In this document: positions 1 to 10,146 of the stretch, in pieces
Layout: each line of letters begins with the position of its first letter
Numbering within the stretch: position 1 is the first letter of the stretch
Source of the DNA: Arbacia lixula
Lineage: Eukaryota > Echinodermata > Echinoidea > Arbacioida > Arbaciidae
Assembly (NCBI GenBank): GCA_963669155.1
Contig: CAVLGW020000044.1
Span: forward strand, 1-64,000
DNA length: 64,000 bases
Direction: 5' to 3'
Notes under the pieces: generated by a model
The model's input: only the letters and a program-made list of their open reading frames with translations
Databases searched by the model: none
Told to the model about the DNA's origin: nothing
Translations under genes and position numbers: made by a program

Positions 1-384
1 TATTTTCTATCCTTATCTATGGCACGCGGAAGGGGAAATAAATAATTATATATAAACATACAAATATATACAACAAACATGACTTCTTTGCATTTATATG
101 AGACATATATATATTTAAAATACCAAATATATACAATATACATATTATATATACATATATTTTATATATAAATACATAAATATATATTATATGTGGAAAT
201 ATATAAATGTTACATATATATACACATACATATATTTATGAAATAAAATTATATATTTGCAAAGCAAAATATATTCAACTTACAAAATATAAAACGTTAC
301 AATATATATTTAGTTGCAAAATATTGGAAGACACATATAAAATGCGCAAATATATTTATAACTAAAAAAATATATATTTATAAC

Positions 385-615
385 TCATTTGGCTTGCCAT
401 AGATATATATATCCGTCGGCTTCCCATATATGCGATGGCGTAAAAATATATAAAGTTTTCGCAATATATATGTTACGCTTCACTGAGCGATTAACGAGGA
501 ATAGTCTTTCTTCAAGATACTTGTACGCGCCTTCCCCGCCGCCGCCGAAGACCCTTTGCAGTTCGTGAGGAACAAGCACAGTCTGATCAAGGGCGGATTC
601 CAGGAGGTGTTTCAT
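385..615 (-). pseudogene. Open frame in the TIR that shares a motif with the HECT first exon
   Basis: Read on -, the TIR codes for a short open frame (first ATG at 615) that includes HELQRVFGGGGEG. HECT exon 1 has NELQRVFGRGRG at the equivalent place, and the DNA under it ('caaagggtcttcggc') is also shared, so this is homology and not a chance protein match. After the motif the frame continues with AYKYLEERLF and then runs into AT-rich sequence. In the right TIR the frame is broken by a stop and a small deletion. I read it as a remnant of HECT coding sequence captured in the TIR, or of a first exon that once lay in the terminus. Element 2 carries the same inner part at 40569-40750. Confidence 0.5.
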
Positions 616-1095
616 CAACTAGAATCGATTCAAATCTTGGGAACAATTAAAATGATGGATGGTGGAATCAATTCTAGCCTTAAATCGATTCGAAGACGCT
701 GTTTTAAACACATTTGAAGCTAAAATTGATTTCAATTAAATTATCATATCCTTGCATCAAGGCTGTGTAGGGATTCGTGCAATTCAACTGAACTGCGCAC
801 AACTGAGAGGGGCAGATCTGCGATGAACGTAAGTAAATGTCGCATTTTTTCGTGATATAATTCATTTAGTTTAGAAGAGATTGCATTTATCCGTGGAACA
901 TATTCCACTAGTGATTTGATTGAATTCTCACACGATGAATATTCGTGTCCAATAACAGTATTGTATTATTACGTCGCCCAAAGGACCGTTGTTGCATGAA
1001 AACTTGTACTCGGCTGGGCTTCAGTCCCACTCGTACTGTTCTGTGCAAACATGAATTACAACAGTGAAGACTTCACTTGGTCTCGATTAGCCCAA

Positions 1096-1127
1096 CGCCG
1101 GACCCCGCGTGTCCGCGGGGTCCGGCG
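1096..1127. other. Perfect GC-rich hairpin inside the left TIR
   Basis: Fourteen bases, cgccggaccccgcg, pair with their perfect inverse across a four-base loop, in otherwise AT-rich DNA. It sits between two direct copies of 'ggtctcgat'. The right TIR keeps the structure at 39028-39059 with a small change in the loop, and element 2 has it at 41231-41262. A role in binding the integrase or in transcript folding is possible but not shown. Confidence 0.7.
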
Positions 1128-1351
1128 CAGGGTTAGGTCTCGATCAGCTCATTGGCTGAGGGTATGCCTGATATTAACACTAAGCAGAAAGCTCTGAGGA
1201 AGGAGAAGAAACTCGAGCATTTTCAAACATCTTTATCATTTATGCATGACTATGCTATGGGAACTAGCGTGCTGATGAATGTGTCACTGTCAATGTCAAT
1301 GAGCAATGTGTTAATACTGTTATTTTTTGGTCTCTATCCCTAACTTAGTAT

Positions 1352-1388
1352 GAGGAACCCCATGCCAAAGCCAAGTGTGGGGTTCCTC
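1352..1388. other. Second hairpin in the left TIR
   Basis: gaggaacccca at 1352-1362 pairs with its inverse at 1378-1388 around a 15-base loop. It is also kept in the right TIR (about 38.79-38.83 kb) and in element 2 (41487-41523). Confidence 0.6.
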
Positions 1389-1469
1389 GTACTTCTTGGG
1401 ACGTAGGGCTATATAGTGTTCCATGCTCAGCACCAACAATACATTTAGCTGATGTCAACTTGCAGGAAA

Positions 1470-2117
1470 CAAACGCGTACAACAAAATCTTTCTAATATA
1501 ATCTGAATACACTCATTCTGCTTTTAATAGTTTTATGCTTTGCCTTCAGAACCAATGGTACAGTAGGCGTATACGAGATGAGACAATGATAACCACTGGT
1601 ACATGTATGGGAGTTGTGAGTGCTGAGATTGCATCTGGCTTCTATTCGGAGGGGGTGGGGGTCCAAAAATGTAATTATTTTGATTAAAAAATCCCGAGAT
1701 GGTTATTCAAGTGGTTATTCATGTCTATATAATTAACCTTGCTGATGCCACATACAACTTGTACAAGCATCAAGGCATTGCCAAGTGTGAAGCTGCTAAT
1801 TGCTGAACTTTGCTTACATTTAATGAACGTATTGTCCCTGTCAGCGCACAATACAGGCATTGCTCACATTGGACATGCACACTGCACAACAGTCTCCAGT
1901 CACTAGGCTACATGTATACCGTAGCCAGGTTTTGGAAAACCTGCTAAAATCCCCTCAAAATCCAGAGATTGCTATATGTTTGCTTTTAAATAGTCAGTTT
2001 CTAGTGCTATTATTGGGAGGGAAGTTCTATTCCAGTATCTTCTTTCTTTTCTTCAGATTTTGTGTGCTATCTACATGACTGTCCGACCACAACAGATTTC
2101 CTGCTTGGTTTTATACA
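1470..2117. other. Region between the left TIR and the integrase start
   Basis: No recognisable gene. A possible splice acceptor ('tgccttcag' ending about 1549) is followed by an open stretch to about 1686 on + that begins with codons for NQWYSRRIRDE; it could be a leader exon but resembles nothing I know. The stretch 1735-1793 is a relic of inverted homology with the right side (37718-37762). A pyrimidine tract ending 'cttcag' just before 2060 could be an acceptor for a 5' untranslated exon. Confidence 0.35.
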
Positions 2118-2935
2118 ATGGAGCGTATCAATTTCAACCTTGTGTGTTTGTGCATTTTGTTTATTTGTACTAATGCCATGCCACAATCATTTGGAAGACG
2201 GAGGTCCATAGATGATTTAGCCAATTTTATTGAAAGACTGAGAGGGTACGTTGGAGAAGTTGGAGGAATTATACACATCCCAGAAAACACTGATCTACTG
2301 TTTGAAGTAATTACCAGTGGAGAAGCATATCTACAAAGTTTGAATATATTAAATAATTGGATATATGAGCTCCTTCACACTGGACACCATAATGTATCTC
2401 ACGCTTTGTATGACGAATTATTGGAAATTCAGTCTGAACTTACACACATGGTGGCATTACTAGAACAAGCTGTGAGATGTACAGAATTGCGGGGTTCTGA
2501 AGGCTTCAATGTACCAGAGGATGATGTAGTCGGGCAAGTCAGGCCGGTTGGGAGACCATTTATCAACATTCCACGTGATCAAATAGAAGCCCTATGTGGA
2601 CTTGGATTTTCCTGGGTTAGGATTGCTAATGTTTTAGGTGTGTCCCCTCGAACTCTACGTAATAGGAGACACGAACTCCAAATGCCATTTGGACAAGACA
2701 CATATGACGCTTTAAGTGACGGGGAAGTTGACGTAATTGTTGAAGAGGTGCTGCAACTTTCTCCAAGAGCTGGACAATCCATGATTTTTGGGGCTTTCCG
2801 GCAAAGAAGGCTTCATATTCAAAGATATCGCATCAGGGAAAGCATAACTCGGGTTAATCCAGTGGCAACTGCACTACGGAGGAGGTACCGCATCCAAAGA
2901 CGGCAGTACAATGTTGGTCTTCCAAATGCTCTCTG
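2118..2935 (+). CDS. IS3/rve-like integrase, exon 1 (N-terminal region and helix-turn-helix)
   Basis: First coding exon of the transposase, residues 1-272 plus two bases of codon 273. It starts at an ATG, and the first 20 residues are unusually hydrophobic (VCLCILFIC), which looks like a signal or membrane segment and is odd for a nuclear enzyme; Met21 could be the true start. Residues 30-120 are helical and charged. Residues 156-185 (LGFSWVRIANVLGVSPRTL) form a clear helix-turn-helix of the resolvase/IS3 type, followed by a basic stretch (ALRRRYRIQRRQ) leading to the catalytic core. Without splicing the frame stops at 2939. The donor CTCTG|GTAAG at 2935/2936 leaves phase 2 and joins exon 2 so that the conserved Trp-His of the integrase core is created across the junction. 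An identical exon lies at 42253-43070. Confidence 0.85.
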
Positions 2936-3963
2936 GTAAGCTAAGCAATTAGCATGGATAGATAACATATATCTAACCCCTTGTGTACCAACCAGATAAA
3001 ATGCTACTGTAAAGAGTACCGAAGGTGCCGAAGTGGTGCTGTCATATGATCATGTTGTGAAGACAATTGGTTCTAAACAAACTCCCTCCAGTGAGTTTAG
3101 GTTTGATATTGTCTATGGGGCTAGTGTCTGTCATTACCAATCACAGTCCCCGCTGTGATCACCACTTCTTGCTGTACTTGCACTGTTTATAATAATGCTC
3201 AACTGACGTCATACCTCGGTACTCTATGGGATTTATTTATAAATATTTCTTGAGAAAAAGGGACATGTGGAATGCAAAAGCTTAAGATTTCTGTAAGTAG
3301 AATGGCCTGATTATCAGTTTGATGTCTTATTACAATTCAGAGCGTATGACCATTGTTGTGTTCTGAATGAATTATCTGATACACACATATTTTTTTTTCA
3401 TCCAGATTTGTCCAAATGTGAAAAAGTCAAATATATTGACTTTGATGTCATGTCACAAGAAATTCCTTAAAAATTGATATCCCTTGACTTTGTGATATGT
3501 CAATTTCAGCTTGATTCAAGTTTTAATTTATTTTTAGTATTCAAAAGTGTCTAACATTTAGTACTAGGAGTTAAAACAAATAAATTACAAGACAAAATTG
3601 ATACATCAAAATGGCAAAGGATGTCAATTTTTTTCGAGGCAGGTTTAGGGTAAGGGTTAGTTAAAGTAATCCTATGAATAATGACTTTCTGATATTTGAA
3701 CAAATTTGGATAATTAAATATTTTCCTGAATTGAAACAAGTCTAATAAGCATATAGGTGCAGTATAACATGCACATTTCCATAAATAATTATTGGTTCTA
3801 AAAACCTCAATCTTTGAGCTTCATTTTGATACCAAATTTGTGAAGATTTTGAACATTTGAAAAATTGTATGGTTTTGTCAACTTTTTTGTGGAATTGCCC
3901 TTTGTGTGTCATTTTTTTCTAGCAATACTGAATAGTTATGCTCATTTCATTTTCCCCCAACAG
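2936..3963 (+). other. Intron of the integrase gene
   Basis: GTAAG donor and a pyrimidine-rich 'tttcattttcccccaacag' acceptor. AT-rich, with no repeat or ORF that I consider real. Its presence shows that the gene depends on the nuclear splicing machinery. Confidence 0.8.
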
Positions 3964-4735
3964 GCATTTGGATGGGAACCACAAGTTAATTCATTGGAGG
4001 ATGGTGGTACATGGTGGCATCGATGGCTACTCCAGAACTGTTGTGTTTCTTCAATGTAATGCCGACAACCGGGCATCTACTGTCTTGGACTGCTTTATGG
4101 AAGCCACTAATATATATGGATTGCCATCACGAATCAGAATCGACTATGGAATGGAGAATGTTGATGTTGCACGATTCATGTTGCAACACAGGGGTTTAGA
4201 AAGAGGTAGTGTGATAGCTGGACGGTCAGTTCACAATCAGCGTATTGAGCGGTTGTGGAGAGATGTAAATGTAGCAGTACTAGACACATTTAGAAACATT
4301 TTTTTCTCCTTAGAACACTCGGGTTTATTAGACAGGGATTCAGAAGTCCATTTGTTTGCACTCCGTTATGTGTTTATGCCTCGTATAAATAGAGCATTAA
4401 GAGAATTTGTTAGCATGTGGAATAATCACGTTCTTCGCACAGAAAGGAGGTCCCCCCTTCAAATGTTTTATTCTGGAATGATCCATTCCAGCATTTACGA
4501 AGATGTGCACCAAGCAAATGTTAGTCTGTATGGGGTAGAAGAAGAAGGTCTTCCTGGAGATATTCAAACAAATAATAATGTTACTATACCATTAAGCCAG
4601 CTTGATGTAAGTGATGTACTATTGAATCAATTACATGAATCTGTTAATGTCCTTGAAAATGATGGTTACAGTGGTGTTAACATTTATACACATGTTTTGA
4701 ATATTGTTCAAGAATGTTTTGAAAATACCACGTAA
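3964..4735 (+). CDS. IS3/rve-like integrase, exon 2 (D-D-E catalytic core)
   Basis: Second coding exon; acceptor 'cccccaacag' ends at 3963 after a 1,028-bp intron. The joined protein is 529 aa. The core has the three acidic residues expected of the RNase H-fold integrase family: Asp276 in HLDGNHK, Asp333 in RIRIDYGMEN and Glu368 in NQRIERLWRD, with spacing D-56-D-34-E. Further conserved-looking segments are VHGGIDGYSR after the first Asp and the LFALRYVFMPRIN region. Such enzymes cut transposon ends and join them to target DNA with divalent metal. The family is found in fish and invertebrates as 'integrase core domain' proteins and is related to bacterial IS3 and retroviral integrases; IS3EU is a possible superfamily name. 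No stop or frameshift is seen, so it may be active. An open frame from 3938 is intron read-through and not the real start. An identical exon lies at 44099-44870. Confidence 0.9.
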
Positions 4736-7017
4736 AACAATAGTGGTACAATGTATGTAAAAGGGAACTGAATCTTGAATCTTATGTGTGTTCAAGCAGA
4801 TTCCTAAAGATACTGCATCAAAATTCTGTGTAATTTGCATACATTTTTTCATTTGGGAAAATCATCACTATGAAGTGACTATCAAGTAACATTTCTTATG
4901 TGATGATACAGTTCAGGGCTCACACATCACGCTGCCTAACGGAAGAAAATAGCTTTCTGACAAATGGCCATTTCAAATTTCTTTATTTCTCTCTCGCTTG
5001 AAGTGTAATATCCGTAACATTTCAGATGTAAACATTTTTTTTAGCACACTATTTTCATCCAATTTTGTTATTAACTCAAAGTAACGCAAAGCTAAAATGT
5101 GCTATCCCGCAACATATCCAGTTATTTTTGTGAGAATCTGTATGATTCAATTTGATAAAGTGTTACGGACATTACACACTTATACATAGCTGTGCCTATC
5201 CATGGTAACGTGGTACAAAAATGTTTGATTGCCTGTAAGATCTCAAAGGACCGCTCATAAGGGATGGACTTGTAGCATAGGGCAGGCCTCACAAAAATTT
5301 CCAATATAAAATTTGTAATGGGCAGAGTCATTTGCAACAATTGTACTTGTTCTGTTACTAATGTTATATTGGAAATTTGTCATCATTGAGGGTTATTTTA
5401 CAAATATGAGTCAATGCTCATAACAAGTAAATAATTATTTACTGAGTTTGATCATGGTCTAATGATTGAATTTCATGTGGTTATATCATACTGTGAATAT
5501 TGCTCAGCTGCATTTGTTTGCAGGAAGTCCTTTGGATTCTACATTGCAATATTGCTATACATGAACAGGTATATTCACTATTTCACTAAGGTTTTGACTA
5601 ATGCTCTCAGCCAACTTTTCAACCAACTGTCAGAGTACAGGAAACTGCAAAATCAACAAAGATTCTTCAGTGCATACTTGTCCGTAATGTTGCCTTAATA
5701 TTGATTTTTTTTTACTTATTATGAGTTTGAATCATTTAAGATAGTCAAAAGCTGATCGACATATGTAAATTAAAGATTACTCTTCCATTGCAGACATGAA
5801 ATAGGTCTGTTAGATTACAATATGAAAAAAAAAAACAGTAAGCAAATTAAGTAGGGATCTGTACCAAACATGTAGTGCTTAAATTGGCAACTCCTTAAAT
5901 GCAAGATCTCTTGAAAGTGCTATGGTTTATTTTTAGATATGTCTACAACTACCATTCATGAGGAAAAATTTGAAAATTTTAATACAAACATGTGATTCCT
6001 CCTACTTAAAAAAAGTTGACAAATCTGTAATGTCCTAAATGCCACAAATATGGCTCTCAAGCAAACATGCTTCATGTTTTACTAATTTGGCTTTATTGTT
6101 ATAACAATTCCTCACCTTCCAATTAACAGGTAAATTGCTTTAACTATGTGCTTAAACTCACAGACTTTTCAATGATCGTCTGAAATGTAATGTCTGTAAC
6201 ACCGGAACTGCCCTTCTGTAATGTCCAAAATGTGTAGAGTAGGCTCTCACTGCAAGAAACTCCTGTGTTTAAATTAAATACAGTATATGAATAATTTTCC
6301 TATACGGTTTACATGGCTAATTTGATCATGTCAAATATACATGTACAGGTGAGGTGCACTAGATGAATGTAAAAAAAAAAATACATGTGATGTAACATCA
6401 TTTATAATGGGGTCAAAATAGTAATTTTTTACAATGTTCTTGTCATTCATAGTTACTTTTCTTTCTGGTAGATGACATCGATAGTTTGGATACTGATAAT
6501 TATGAATATTGAAGGCATACTGGTAATTCCTCTGTTGTTTTTGTATCGGGTCATGCTGGAGGCAAAAAAAAAAGCTTTCACACTTCCAACATTTGTTGTC
6601 CGCAAAAATCATGTTACATGTGAAACATAATACATATATGTACATGTAGTTCCTGGTAAAACCGATATCAAGTGGCATATTGCTGTACTTAAAATATACC
6701 CCCCCCCCCCCCCTCATATTCTGGCCAGAATAGGTTTAAAATACATTCTTTTTGATCAGGGTACAAGTTCAAAATTGATGGAGCAATTTGTTGATCTTAG
6801 AATCCTGATATTGCAAACTGTTATTACAATAGAGTAGTAATGCTTTTCCCAAGGAGTATGTTCTGATGAGAGTCCATTTTTATGTATTTCAGGTTGTCAA
6901 TTCTACATTGAACTTTTCCTGATGACTTTATAATCAATGCACAGAACTGACAAATGTACTCCATTTGCAAATTGAGCATCCTGTTTCTATTGTTGCTATA
7001 AAGCATATTTTGACTCC
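4736..7017. other. Non-coding stretch after the integrase gene
   Basis: AT-rich, with a C tract at 6700-6714 and simple A/T runs. The longest open frames (5462-5698 on +, 6331-6717 on -) have no motif and the composition of random AT-rich sequence. I see no gene here. The same stretch in copy 2 is 44871-47152. Confidence 0.6.
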
Positions 7018-7127
7018 AGGGCCCATATTCATGAAACCCTGCTAGCCTAGTTAGTTACTAAAATGCATGTAGATGAATGCACTTTAGCAACTAACTAGGC
7101 CCAGTAATGTTTCATGAATATGGCCCC
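7018..7127. repeat. Small foldback element
   Basis: Begins GGGCCCATATTCATGAAAC and ends with a near-perfect inverse (GTTTCATGAATATGGCCCC). Inner arms (tagttagttac / gcaactaacta) also pair, leaving a short loop. It has no coding capacity and looks like a non-autonomous foldback or MITE. Copy 2: 47153-47262. Confidence 0.7.
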
Positions 7128-7144
7128 AGGTCTCCATCAAAAAT

Positions 7145-7492
7145 AAACAAATTGAATGAAACGCCGGAGAAGAAAAATTATTCGAATTTTCGGTCATAGA
7201 CCTTTAACACGAATGAATGAACAATTTACACAAACACATGATTGCGTACGACAAGCGTATTTTAAACTGAAACTGTCAATCTGTGGATTTTACTCTAATA
7301 TAGGATACTTAACTTTACGCCTATCTTGTTTACTACATAACAATATGTAATAAGCGTCCCTAGTTTCAGTTCAAAATACACTCGTCGTATGCAATCATAT
7401 TTTTGTGTAAATTGTTGATTAATTCATTCTTGATGAAGGTCTATGACCGAAAATTTGAATAATTTTTTTTCGGCGTTTCACTAAATTTGTTT
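7145..7492. mobile_element. MITE with TIRs of about 130 bp
   Basis: The left arm (from AAACAAATTGAATGAAACGCC) and the right arm (ending GGCGTTTCACTAAATTTGTTT) are inverted repeats. They stay similar inward through 'ggtcatagacct' / 'aggtctatgacc' and 'gattgcgtacgac' / 'gtcgtatgcaatc'. The middle is unpaired and non-coding. The short open frame at 7156 is part of the arm, not a gene. Copy 2: 47280-47627. Confidence 0.75.
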
Positions 7493-7605
7493 GTCTTTAC
7501 CTAGATATTAGCGCCTTCGCAACGTATATTCTTCTTATACATACATGTATGTGTGAAATTGTACATACCCAACAGCTTTGGCAACTCTTTTATTTAATAT
7601 GTTAT

Positions 7606-7931
7606 GAAAGAAAATGGATAAAGAGAACAGTGGTTTTCCCTGTGGAAAAATTGGTGATGCCGAAAAAATGCCTCTGCCGGGTATCAAACCCAGGCCCCCA
7701 GGTTTGAACGCCGATGCCTTAACCACTAGATCGGGGTCGGGGTCACCTTAGCCACTAACCCGTCTCTGTAGTCTAGTGGTTAAGGCACCGGCGTTCAAAG
7801 CTGGGGGCCCGGGTTCGATTCCCGGCAGAGACATTTTTTCGGCATCACCAATTTCTCCAAAGGGTAGATAGCTCTGGGGAACCTTGATTTAAGCTACGCC
7901 TACCATTGTTCTCTTCATCCATTTCTTTCAC
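7606..7931. repeat. Head-to-head pair of tRNA-derived SINEs
   Basis: Two copies of one SINE face each other, one on - (about 7606-7738) and one on + (about 7762-7931). Each has a tRNA-like head followed by the same body ('ttttttcggcatcaccaatt') and then 'ggataaagagaac' or its variant 'ggatgaagagaac'. The + copy has a complete cloverleaf; the - copy is degenerate in the acceptor stem. A transcript through both would fold into a long hairpin. Copy 2: 47741-48066. Confidence 0.75.
7762..7832 (+). tRNA. tRNA-Glu(UUC)-like head of a SINE
   Basis: A 71-base cloverleaf can be drawn. The acceptor stem is GTCTCTG with CAGAGAC (7 bp), the A box is TAGTCTAGTGG, the anticodon stem CCGGC pairs with GCTGG (one G-U) around the loop GTTCAAA, giving anticodon TTC (Glu). 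The T arm is CCGGG-TTCGATT-CCCGG with B box GGTTCGATTCC. It carries the internal RNA polymerase III promoter and has no encoded CCA. Because it continues into a SINE body shared with the neighbouring inverted copy, I regard it as a SINE promoter rather than a working tRNA gene. Copy 2: 47897-47967. Confidence 0.6.
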
Positions 7932-8212
7932 AAGAAACCTCCTGCATGCACTTGTTACTCAGTGTACATAGAAATTGTCATTGGCAGTAACCCGATACAT
8001 GTATGTACAGCGGTGTACATGTTTATACATGTACATGTATGTATGCAATTTATGGAGTTCAAAATAAAGTTCATAAAGATAATAAAGTAATATAATTCTC
8101 TTCCTTCCCATGACTTAGTGGTTTTCAGGTTTGATTTGGGTGATTGCACAACTTTTCAACTGCAATGTCTTATTTAGGTCTCTCTGCAATCACAACTCAA
8201 ACAGGCAATGCC

Positions 8213-8460
8213 TTTAAAGGGAATATACTGTACTGGGAAGACATACAAGGCTTCACAATGTGATCATGAGCAATCTTCTTGCTAATGGTCTTAAATTCAT
8301 GTATTGTCCATTTTAGAAACTTGCTGAAAGTTATTTGCCCTCAAATGATCCACATTTGGCGTAAGTTTCTAAAATGGACAATACATGAAACTAAGACCAT
8401 TCACAAGAAGATTGCTCACAATCCCTTTTTTGTCTTCCCAGTACAGTTTATTCCCTTTAA
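8213..8460. repeat. Foldback element with arms of about 115 bp
   Basis: Begins TTTAAAGGGAATATACTGTACTG and ends with its inverse (CAGTACAGTTTATTCCCTTTAA). Inner pairs include 'gagcaatcttcttg' and 'catgtattgtccatttta' with their inverses around a short centre at about 8335. The 64-codon open frame within it is a by-product of the arms. Copy 2: 48348-48595. Confidence 0.75.
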
Positions 8461-8832
8461 TTTCAAAGCATAAGTAATAATACACCCTTTTTGTTTTAAT
8501 TTATACTTTAATATCAAGAAAACAGAAAAATAAATATATCACATGAAAACTTGATGGCAGGATAAAAAAAGTTTATGCATATATCTATTTGTCAGCATAG
8601 TTACTGGGCATTCTTCATCTGTCTGCACAAGCCACATTATTTTGTTTTGGAAGACAACAATGCATTTTGCAACCATTAGTTTTTGCTATGTAGGCAAGTT
8701 AATCCAGCCTTCTGGGTGTTACTGGTAAGTTTTGTGAAAGAAGTACATGAATGCATATTCAACTGCCAATAAACTTGTGAATTAGGAACTATATGTGTCA
8801 TGCACAAAAGGCATTGTGATGTTAAAATGAAG

Positions 8833-9420
8833 AGATACATGACATATATACAAGCAGTGGCTTTATGCAAGTTCATAAATGATAGACACCTTCTAAATTA
8901 CACTAACAACCTTGTAGTGTAGTTGCTTTCTACAGCACAGTATCAATTGTCTTGTAGATACATGACATATACAAGCAGTGGCTTTCTGCAAGTTCATGAA
9001 TGAAAGGCACCTAAATTATACTAACAACCTTGTAGTGTAGTTGCTTTCTACAGCACAGTAGCGATTGCTATGTAGATACATGGTACATATATATATACAA
9101 GCAGTGGCTTTCTGCAAGTTCATGAATGAAAGGCACCTAAATTACACTAACAACCTTGTAGTGTAGTTGCTTTCTACAGCACAGTATCAATTGTCTTGTA
9201 GATACATGACATATACCAGCAGTGGCTTTCTGCAAGTTCATGAATGAAAGACACCTAAATTAAACGAACAACATTGTAGTGTAGTTGCTTTCTACAGCAC
9301 AGTAGCGATTGCTATGTAGATACATGGTACATATATATATACAAGCAGTGGCTTTCTGCCTGTTAATAAATGAAAGACACATACATGTAGTTGCTTTCTA
9401 CAGCACATCATCAATTGTCA
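8833..9420. repeat. Minisatellite, five units of about 120 bp in an alternating A-B pattern
   Basis: Units start with 'agatacatg' at 8833, 8956, 9074, 9200 and 9318, spaced 123, 118, 126 and 118 bp. Each contains 'gcagtggctttctgc' (one variant in unit 1) and 'gtagtgtagttgctttctacagc', the last unit being partial. Unit ends alternate between 'tatcaattgtcttgt' and 'agcgattgctatgt', and the following starts alternate between 'gacatata' and 'ggtacatata', so the real repeat is a dimer of about 244 bp. Non-coding. Copy 2: 48968-49555. Confidence 0.8.
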
Positions 9421-9554
9421 CATAAGTATGAAGTGTTTTACCACAGGATTAAAGACAATATTTGGCACTGCATGTGGAATTTAAACAAAAAATGCTACAA
9501 TGTTACATGAGGATATTTTCCTTTCAGACATAATAATATGAACAAGGCGAATCA

Positions 9555-10146
9555 CAAGTCTCGCCTGACTTCGCTATCGATAAACAGTGCTAAGTTTTTT
9601 TTCTTCAAATATTTAAAATGGTGCCGAGATGACCTTTGACCTCAGCATCCTCACCAACACACGTGGTATTACCCAAGGATCATTTACCAAGTGTGATCAC
9701 AATAGATGCAGAAATAAAGAAACAAGAGCAAGTCAAACAAAAACTTTTGAGAAAAATGATGCACACGGCCTATCATTTGACCTTTTGTTCTCTAGATGGC
9801 CTTTGACCCCATCATCCTCATGAAGACAAGTTATATTACCCAAGGATCATTTGTACCAAGTGTGATCACAATTGATGCAGAAATAAAGAAATGAGAGCAA
9901 GTCAAACAAAAACATGGAGAAAAATGCACACGGCCTCATATCATTTGACCTTTTGACCCCTAGATGACCGTTGAACCCATCGTCCGCATGACGACATATG
10001 TGGTATCACCCAAGGATCATTTGTACCAAGTTTGATCACAATCGATGCAGAAATAAAGAAATGAGAGCAAGTTAAACAACAACTTTGTAACAGACTAACA
10101 GGAAAAGTGATTAATTGGTCTCTGCCGAACTTTTTTCAGGTGAGAC
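9555..10146. repeat. Element with three tandem units of about 170 bp, bounded by inverted termini
   Basis: Three units share 'acccaaggatcattt', 'gtgatcacaat' and 'gcagaaataaagaaa', at intervals of about 170 bp from 9625 to 10085, each with 'gacctttgacc'-type motifs. The block opens with 'gtctcgcctgacttcg' and closes with 'cgaacttttttcaggtgagac', which are inverted relatives. The same closing motif ends the repeat in the HECT intron at about 18230. Probably a dispersed invertebrate repeat family. Copy 2: 49690-50281. Confidence 0.6.

Larger units (their letters stand above)
18..1469 (+). repeat. Left terminal inverted repeat of element 1
   Basis: Its reverse complement matches 38709-40146 with scattered substitutions and short indels. 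It has two zones. The outer block, 18 to about 432, is extremely AT-rich with many 'tatata' runs. The inner zone, about 433-1469, has mixed composition and contains an open frame on - at about 385-615, a GC-rich perfect hairpin at 1096-1127 and a second hairpin at 1352-1388. The homology stops sharply after 'tgcaggaaa' at 1469. A 63-codon open frame at 1152-1343 (TTG start) is probably not a gene. A short relic of the same left/right inverted homology reappears further in, at about 1735-1793. Confidence 0.85.

Noticed and set aside
1152..1343. 63-codon open frame inside the left TIR
   Set aside because: Begins at TTG, overlaps the TIR hairpin region, has no domain, and its counterpart in the right TIR is not kept as an open frame.
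8833..9420. CRISPR-like array
   Set aside because: Units are about 120 bp and adjoin without unique spacers; this is a eukaryotic minisatellite.
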